Translations under genes and position numbers: made by a program
Assembly (NCBI GenBank): GCA_945872285.1
Contig: CAMBZR010000061.1
Coordinates: 1-21,209, forward strand
Direction of reading: 5' to 3'
DNA: 21,209 bases
Origin: Bordetella parapertussis
GTDB taxonomy: Bacteria; Pseudomonadota; Gammaproteobacteria; Burkholderiales; Burkholderiaceae_B
The notes under the pieces: generated by a model
What the model saw: the letters and a program-made list of their open reading frames with translations, nothing else
Databases searched by the model: none
What the model was told of the DNA's origin: nothing
In this document: in pieces, positions 16,083 through 21,209 of the stretch
Layout of the letters: every line of letters begins with the position of its first letter
Numbering within the stretch: the first letter of the stretch is position 1

Positions 16083-16851
16083 ACAAATGACCCCCTCTGT
16101 TGCGCTGGTCACGGGTGCTGCGACAGGTATCGGTCAGTCAATCGCTGAACAGTTACACGAAGCAGGCTATCGTTTGGCGATTACCGATATCAACTTCGAA
16201 CAGGCACAAAAACTCGCGCACCAGCTTTCAGAAACAGGCGCCGACGCACAAGCCTTCAAACTCGACGTCCGCTCGCAAAGTGATATCCAGTCTGTGTTCG
16301 CGCAGGTAGAGCGCGCAATGGGCCCCCTCGCAGTGCTGATCAATAACGCAGGCCTGTATCCAAATCATCCTTCACTCGAAATGACCGAAACACAATGGGA
16401 CGACGTATTTGATACAAACTTAAAGGGCACTTTTTTTTGCTGCCAGGCGTTTACCCAAGCTGCGATTAGAAATAACATTCGAGGGGCTATTGTCAATCTT
16501 GCCTCAACCTCTGCCTTTTCTGCCAGACCTGGTGCTGCTCACTACGCGGCCTCAAAGGCGGGCGTGGTGATGCTAACCAAGTCACTCGCCCAAGAGTTTG
16601 GTGCATATGGAGTTCGAGTAAACGCGGTGGCCCCTGGCCTCATTGAAGTGGGCAAGGCCAACGTCTCGACAGCCTATCGCGATCAATTCACAACGATGGT
16701 GCCCTCAGGGCGCACAGGCACCCCAGCCGATATCGCCAGCGTCGTATCGTTCTTAATATCCCCAGCCGCAGACTACGTAAACGGTGAATGTATCGTCGTA
16801 GACGGCGGCTTTCTAACCGGCCGCACTTTACAGCGCTCCAAGACAGCATAA
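16072..16851 (+). CDS. Short-chain dehydrogenase/reductase, last gene of the operon
   Basis: This second classical SDR is clearly diverged from the one at 10145. The protein has TGAATGIG at 14–21, D39 after beta-strand 2 (NAD preference), NNAG at 91–94, N116, and the catalytic set S145, Y158 and K162 (YAASK). The PG segment APGLIEVG and the terminal GECIVVDGGFLTG are typical. I chose ATG 16072 (259 residues), which overlaps the peptidase gene by 11 bases. ATG 16087, four bases past the peptidase stop, is equally possible (254 residues). Neither has a good ribosome site, so translation probably depends on coupling. The open frame runs upstream to 15700, but that part is a shadow of the peptidase gene. 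Substrate unknown. Confidence 0.9.
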   Translation: MPFKQMTPSVALVTGAATGIGQSIAEQLHEAGYRLAITDINFEQAQKLAHQLSETGADAQAFKLDVRSQSDIQSVFAQVERAMGPLAVLINNAGLYPNHPSLEMTETQWDDVFDTNLKGTFFCCQAFTQAAIRNNIRGAIVNLASTSAFSARPGAAHYAASKAGVVMLTKSLAQEFGAYGVRVNAVAPGLIEVGKANVSTAYRDQFTTMVPSGRTGTPADIASVVSFLISPAADYVNGECIVVDGGFLTGRTLQRSKTA

Positions 16852-16880
16852 AAAAATCCAGACCGAAGCCTGGATTTTTT
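16851..16880. terminator. Strong bidirectional Rho-independent terminator
   Basis: A perfect 11-base-pair stem (16851–16861 with 16870–16880) encloses an 8-base loop. Each arm begins or ends with six A/T bases, so each strand ends in a U-run. It lies at the stop codon of the plus-strand SDR and about 50 bases past the groEL stop, so it serves both convergent units. Confidence 0.92.
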
Positions 16881-16905
16881 ACCTGACATATAGGCGCCCG
16901 AGCCG

Positions 16906-16930
16906 AAGCTCAGACCATGTGCAGCTGAGC

Positions 16931-16932
<2 letters not shown>
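16906..16932 (-). terminator. Small stem-loop at the groEL stop codon
   Basis: AAGCTCAG (16906–16913) pairs perfectly with CTGAGCTT (16925–16932) across an 11-base loop, and the right arm covers part of the groEL stop codon. There is no U-run, so it is more likely a 3'-end mRNA structure ahead of the main terminator than a terminator itself. Confidence 0.35.
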
Positions 16933-18589
<1,657 letters not shown>

Positions 18590-18614
18590 TTAGGTTTCCT
18601 TCGTATTCTGTGGA

Positions 18615-18902
18615 TTACTGGACAACAGCGAGAATTTCTTCTTCGCGGATGACCAGGACTTCTTCGCCATCAACTTTGACTGTTTGGCCGGCATATTTGC
18701 CGAACAAAACTTTGTCGCCGACTTTGACGTCCATTTTCAGGACTTTGCCATCTTCAGTTTGTTTGCCGGGACCAACGGCTAGCACTTCACCTTGATCGGG
18801 CTTTTCAGCCGCGCTTTCAGGGATAACGATGCCCGAGGCAGTGGTGCGCTCGTTGTCCAGGCGTTTGACGATCACGCGATCGTGCAGGGGACGCAGGGCC
18901 AT
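18615..18902 (-). CDS. groES: Co-chaperonin GroES (Hsp10)
   Basis: GroES is the seven-subunit lid of the GroEL cage. The 95-residue protein has the N-terminal strand [16 protein letters not shown], the mobile loop that docks on GroEL at about 17–33 ([18 protein letters not shown]), the roof loop region and the C-terminal [15 protein letters not shown] strand. AGGAG lies 6 bases before the ATG at 18902. It is the first gene of the heat-shock operon; the leader of about 70 bases contains the HrcA operator. Confidence 0.99.
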   Translation of the reverse strand: MALRPLHDRVIVKRLDNERTTASGIVIPESAAEKPDQGEVLAVGPGKQTEDGKVLKMDVKVGDKVLFGKYAGQTVKVDGEEVLVIREEEILAVVQ

Positions 18903-18955
18903 GTAGAACTCCTGTTACAAATAATAAGGTTATGGGAAAACGCCTTCGTGAGTTG

Positions 18956-18982
18956 TTAGCACTCACTGGGGTCGAGTGCTAA
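18956..18982. promoter_or_regulatory. CIRCE operator for HrcA
   Basis: TTAGCACTC and GAGTGCTAA form a perfect inverted repeat separated by 9 bases, the exact CIRCE consensus. It begins at the last base of the -10 box, so bound HrcA would cover the transcription start. HrcA repression of groESL is established in many bacteria; hrcA itself is outside the window. Confidence 0.96.
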
Positions 18983-19009
18983 TTATAAGGGTTGTTTTGG
19001 GGATTTCAA
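18982..19009 (-). promoter_or_regulatory. groESL promoter, sigma-70 with overlapping sigma-32-like elements
   Basis: On the minus strand TTGAAA (19009–19004) and a perfect TATAAT (18987–18982) are 16 bases apart, a strong housekeeping promoter. The same stretch reads CTTGAAA, then 12 bases, then CCCTTATAA, which resembles the heat-shock sigma-32 pattern. Dual recognition is inferred. Confidence 0.85.
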
Positions 19010-19037
19010 GGGGGCTAAGACTTTTATAGTATTCGTG

Positions 19038-19376
19038 CTATTCGACGATGGCTTGCAGGCGCTCTAGCGCGTCATCGACCACGACTTGAGGCACCTTTTC
19101 AATCTTGCGTGCTTTTCGCGCAGCGAGATCAAGCATGCGTATCTTGTTCAAGAGCGCAACGCCCTGAGTCTTGCACCCAGTACCCATTAACGTAACGGCA
19201 AACCCAGCGTATCTCGCGTGATCGCCGCCTTGAGTAATTGGGGCTACCAATACATCACCTAGCTTGTTGAATTCTTTAGTTGTCAACACGAGGGCAGGTC
19301 TAGTCCCACGCTGCTCATGTCCAACGGTTGGATCCAGAGGAACGTTGACGATATCGCCTCGCTCAAAAATCTTCAC
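19038..19376 (-). CDS. chpB: ChpB-type mRNA interferase toxin (MazF/PemK family)
   Basis: ChpB toxins are small endoribonucleases that cleave mRNA and stop growth unless bound by ChpS. The 112-residue protein matches E. coli ChpB through most of its length as I recall that sequence: FERGDIVNVPLDPTVGHEQ, RPALVL, LVAPITQGGDHARYAGF, the NKIRMLDLAAR segment and the ending ALERLQAIVE. The Arg in the EQRGTRPALVL block and the Thr in PITQGG are where MazF-family catalytic residues are found. The start is GTG at 19376, overlapping the chpS stop as GTGA, with AGAGGT upstream; a second GTG at 19379 is an alternative. The open frame reaches 19454, but that extension is within chpS. It lies just upstream of the groESL promoter. 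Confidence 0.93.
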   Translation of the reverse strand: MKIFERGDIVNVPLDPTVGHEQRGTRPALVLTTKEFNKLGDVLVAPITQGGDHARYAGFAVTLMGTGCKTQGVALLNKIRMLDLAARKARKIEKVPQVVVDDALERLQAIVE

Positions 19377-19627
19377 CACTGCACCTCTTGTCCGACAGGA
19401 GGAGCGACATCCCACAGAGCAAGGTCTGCAGGCATTGGCGCTTTCAAGTCGCACTGAGCAATCATGTCGGCGAGTACATACTTACGCTTGGGAGTCAGAA
19501 CGATCTTGCCATCGGGTGTGGTGTTCAGTGTCAGGTGATGACCGACACCAATTCCTAGGTCTTTTAGTACGGGTGGTGGCATAACAAGCGCCGTACTGTT
19601 ACCCATCTTTTTTAGTACGATTTCCAC
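19373..19627 (-). CDS. chpS: ChpS-type antitoxin (AbrB/MazE-like)
   Basis: This is the antitoxin that binds and neutralises the ChpB toxin and normally represses its own operon. The 84-residue protein starts with an AbrB/SpoVT DNA-binding fold (EIVLKKMGNSTALVMPPPVL, then KIVLTPKRKY) and ends in an acidic tail (DLALWDVAPPVGQEVQW) that would sit on the toxin. The order GNS…P…L…LTP…LAQCD…W matches E. coli ChpS. The start is GTG at 19627, with GGAG 6 bases upstream. Antitoxin-first order and the GTGA overlap are usual for this family and make toxin translation depend on antitoxin translation. Confidence 0.92.
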   Translation of the reverse strand: MEIVLKKMGNSTALVMPPPVLKDLGIGVGHHLTLNTTPDGKIVLTPKRKYVLADMIAQCDLKAPMPADLALWDVAPPVGQEVQW

Positions 19628-19657
19628 AGAAAACTCCGACTCGATATTGATTTTTTG

Positions 19658-19692
19658 ATTTTATCATCACAATACCCCAATTGTAAAACAAT
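19658..19692 (-). promoter_or_regulatory. Candidate chpSB promoter with overlapping ACAAT/ATTGT operator repeats
   Basis: On the minus strand TTTACA (19687–19682) and TAAAAT (19663–19658) lie 18 bases apart, a reasonable promoter about 30 bases before chpS. ACAAT half-sites occur at 19669–19673, 19680–19684 (inverted) and 19688–19692. They form two overlapping palindromes over the -35 box and spacer, a likely place for ChpS autorepression (inference). Confidence 0.5.
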
Positions 19693-19969
19693 GTATTACT
19701 TTTGTAGAGTAACAAAGGTTGAATGAATTGCGCACTCATCGTTAGTCACTAAGAAACCGGAGCTCATGCCTCGACTGGTCGTTTAAACACTAAGAAGATA
19801 AAACTTTTGTCGCTTAGACACTAAAAACCGCTCGGCGAAGGTGCGGCTAAAAACTTGGACTGGTTTACGCCGCACCCCCAACTTTTGCGAAAGCCTTGAT
19901 ACAGGCCGGAAAAGAGCCTAGTCTTCAGAAAGCACTCACTAAAGATGGTTTGATTATTGAAATCCGCGA
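19693..19969. other. Remodelled non-coding stretch between chpSB and the TctC gene
   Basis: With the chpSB promoter, this makes a gene-free gap of 342 bases. It holds three degenerate copies of TTA(G/A)NCACTAA (cores at 19743, 19784 and 19815), a 33-base insertion-sequence relic (19840–19872), and the tail of a broken reading frame (19851–19973). No tRNA or other RNA gene is recognised. Confidence 0.6.
19840..19876 (+). repeat. Relic of an insertion-sequence end
   Basis: Bases 19840–19872 match 21064–21096, the end of the IS3-family element at the right edge, in the same orientation, with 30 of 33 identical (my hand count). The transposase body is missing apart from the last codon or two. 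The relic is also bounded by an 8-base inverted repeat, GGTGCGGC (19840–19847) and GCCGCACC (19869–19876). Confidence 0.7.
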
Positions 19970-19973
19970 ATGA
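19851..19973 (+). pseudogene. Truncated open frame of unknown origin ending at the TctC start
   Basis: A frame open from 19851 reads, after about ten codons within the IS relic, TFAKALIQAGKEPSL and then QKALTKDGLIIEIRE before TGA at 19971–19973. The stop overlaps ATG 19970 as ATGA, the usual layout for coupled genes. No plausible ATG start lies in the frame. It looks like the 3' end of a gene whose front was lost at the IS junction. I do not recognise the family, and chance openness over 40 codons is possible. Confidence 0.3.
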
Positions 19974-20971
19974 TAAAAAGGGAGATGATCTTGCAAATTT
20001 TCAGGCTTTGGGCGTTGCGTTTACTGCAAGCCGTTTTGGTCGTTTTAACAACAGGATTGAGTAGCCTTGCCTTGGCGAGCTACCCTGACAAACCCATCAG
20101 AATGATTATTCCCTGGCCTCCTGGCGGTGGCTCAGATGTCTTGGGGCGCATTGTTGCTAAGCACATGTCAGATGTATTGGGACAGCCCGTTGTCGTTGAA
20201 AATCGAGCCGGAGCAACAGGTCTGATCGGTACCGATATGCTGGTCAAATCAGCGCCGGATGGTTACACGATTGTTTTCATTGCCGACTCCTATATTGTGA
20301 GTCCACTGGTTTCTCCCAAGACAGCTCGCTATGATGTGAATAAGGACTTCACGAACATTGGTATGGTCGGGTTTTTCCCTTTAGTTCTAGTTGTGAATCC
20401 CCAGAACAATCCAGGAGATTTAAAACAGTTTATCCAGAAGGGCAAAGATCCTGCCTCAAAGATGACTTACTCATCTTGGGGAATCGGCAGCTCAAGCCAC
20501 CTAGCGACTGAAATGTTCTTGGCTCAGACAGGCAGTCAGATGTTGCATGTTCCTTTTCAAGGCGCGGCACCCGCTATGACAGCGGTTCTGGGAGGGCAGG
20601 TTGACTCAGTCTTTGTGCCTGCGGTCGTTGCGTTGCCTCATCACAACGCAGGAAAAGCAAAGATCCTGGGTGTTTCAAGTCAAAATAGACTCGCTGCCGC
20701 ACCACAGCTCATGACAATGGTTGAGCAGGGTGTGCAATCCTGGATTTCGTGGATGGGCGTATTGGGACCTGCGAATATTCCTGCTGACCGTGCCGACAAA
20801 TTGACTGCGGCGTTAAAAGCTGTCGTTGAAAATCCCAAGGTGCGTGAAGAGCTAACGAGAGGCGGCCTTGATCCTAATTTTATGAATCAAAAACAACTGA
20901 CCGATTTTGTACGCTCTGAAAATATCCGAGTGGGAAATGTCGTTAAGAATGCGAAAATTTCCATAGACTAA
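19970..20971 (+). CDS. Bug/TctC-family tripartite transporter solute-binding protein
   Basis: Bug receptors are periplasmic proteins that bind carboxylates and related small acids for TctAB-type carriers or for signalling; they are very numerous in Bordetella and relatives. The 333-residue protein has a signal peptide (core LLQAVLVVLTTGLSSLAL, cleavage near ALA) followed by the hallmark YPDKPIRMIIPWPPGGGSD. Further hallmarks are the NRAGATGLIG loop, APDGYT, and the HVPFQGAAPAMTAVLGGQVD segment. The start is uncertain: ATG 19970 overlaps the broken frame upstream, whereas GGGAG at 19980–19984 is well placed for a TTG at 19991 (326 residues, same signal peptide). No tctAB genes adjoin it, as is common for orphan Bug genes. 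IS sequences flank both sides. Confidence 0.92.
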   Translation: MIKREMILQIFRLWALRLLQAVLVVLTTGLSSLALASYPDKPIRMIIPWPPGGGSDVLGRIVAKHMSDVLGQPVVVENRAGATGLIGTDMLVKSAPDGYTIVFIADSYIVSPLVSPKTARYDVNKDFTNIGMVGFFPLVLVVNPQNNPGDLKQFIQKGKDPASKMTYSSWGIGSSSHLATEMFLAQTGSQMLHVPFQGAAPAMTAVLGGQVDSVFVPAVVALPHHNAGKAKILGVSSQNRLAAAPQLMTMVEQGVQSWISWMGVLGPANIPADRADKLTAALKAVVENPKVREELTRGGLDPNFMNQKQLTDFVRSENIRVGNVVKNAKISID

Positions 20972-21047
20972 CTTAAACACTCAAGCAGGACCTTACCGGA
21001 TTTACCGCTGTGTCGATGATGACGCTGTACTGAAGTGCCCAGAATAC

Positions 21048-21209
21048 TGTCCAACATAGGGGGGGTGCGGTTAAAAAGTTGGACTGGTTTATGCCGTAAG
21101 TCCGAGACTTTGTCTGTATTCTAAGGGACTAAGTGATCCAAGGGATATCTTGATTCGTTTTTCGTTGTACCAATGAATATACGAATCGACAATCTCAATA
21201 AATTGCTCA
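21048..21209 (-). mobile_element. End of an IS3-family insertion sequence, continuing beyond the window
   Basis: The transposase 3' end is followed by about 40 bases leading to a possible terminus TGTCCAACATAGG at 21048, which would fit the 5'-TG rule of IS3-family ends; the exact boundary is uncertain. GTCCAAC (21049–21055) and GTTGGAC (21078–21084) form an inverted repeat inside this end. The element body lies to the right of the window. Confidence 0.75.
21089..21209 (-). CDS. IS3-family transposase (OrfB, DDE integrase), C-terminal part only
   Basis: This is the C-terminus of an IS3-type transposase that cuts and joins the element's ends. The 39 visible residues read through YIHWYNEKRIKISLG and SLSPLEYRQSLGLTA before TAA. 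The Y-I-H-W-Y-N-x-x-R pattern followed by LG-x-L-S-P-x-E-Y-R is diagnostic of the rve/IS3 OrfB tail, where the third catalytic Glu lies not far upstream. The frame runs off the right edge of the window, so I cannot judge whether the gene is intact. Confidence 0.88.
   Translation of the reverse strand, partial: EQFIEIVDSYIHWYNEKRIKISLGSLSPLEYRQSLGLTA

Noticed and set aside
19377..19454. N-terminal extension of ChpB
   Set aside because: These codons lie inside chpS in another frame, are rich in Cys and Arg, and ChpB homology begins at the GTG near 19376.
19740..19830. Possible CRISPR array from the repeated CACTAAG motif
   Set aside because: The repeats are short and degenerate, the spacing is unequal (41 and 31 bases), and no cas gene is near.

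Overview
The window looks like chromosomal DNA from a betaproteobacterium of the order Burkholderiales, probably Alcaligenaceae-like. This is an inference from four things: the proS–ybgC–tolQRAB–pal–cpoB order, the close match of GroEL to Bordetella-type GroEL as I remember it, a Bug/TctC solute receptor (a family greatly expanded in that group), and moderate GC content. I could run no database search, so the taxon is a reasoned guess.

Left part (1–7723): rppH (cut by the window edge, minus strand) diverges from a long plus-strand run of proS and the complete Tol-Pal cell-envelope cluster ybgC, tolQ, tolR, tolA, tolB, pal, cpoB. Genes are tightly packed, with a TAATG overlap at tolQ/tolR and a hairpin between pal and cpoB. 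TolQ, TolR and TolA form the proton-driven inner-membrane motor, TolB and Pal its periplasmic and outer-membrane partners, and CpoB links constriction to peptidoglycan synthesis.

Middle part (7816–16851): an accessory transport and catabolism locus. A minus-strand pair (Ldh2-family 2-hydroxyacid/imine oxidoreductase, then an EamA/DMT exporter-like protein with a GTG start) diverges from a plus-strand operon: SDR dehydrogenase, two PotB/PotC-type permeases, a Tat-exported binding protein, a PotA-type ATPase, a carboxypeptidase-G2-like M20 metallopeptidase and a second SDR. The genes overlap or nearly touch, so they look like one unit that imports a small, probably amide-linked compound, hydrolyses it in the cytoplasm and oxidises a fragment. 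The substrate cannot be named from sequence. This is the best candidate for an undescribed system here. A strong bidirectional terminator (16851–16880) closes it.

Right part (16931–19627): on the minus strand, groES-groEL is driven by a near-consensus promoter with a sigma-32-like overlap and a perfect CIRCE (HrcA) operator. Immediately upstream, on the same strand, sits a ChpS/ChpB (MazEF-like) toxin-antitoxin pair, with no terminator visible before the groES promoter.

Right edge (19628–21209): a Bug/TctC receptor gene lies between a 33-base relic of an insertion-sequence end (19840–19872) and the end of an IS3-family element that continues beyond the window, with related ends in the same orientation. 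A truncated reading frame of unknown origin runs into the receptor gene with an ATGA overlap. This stretch appears remodelled by transposition.
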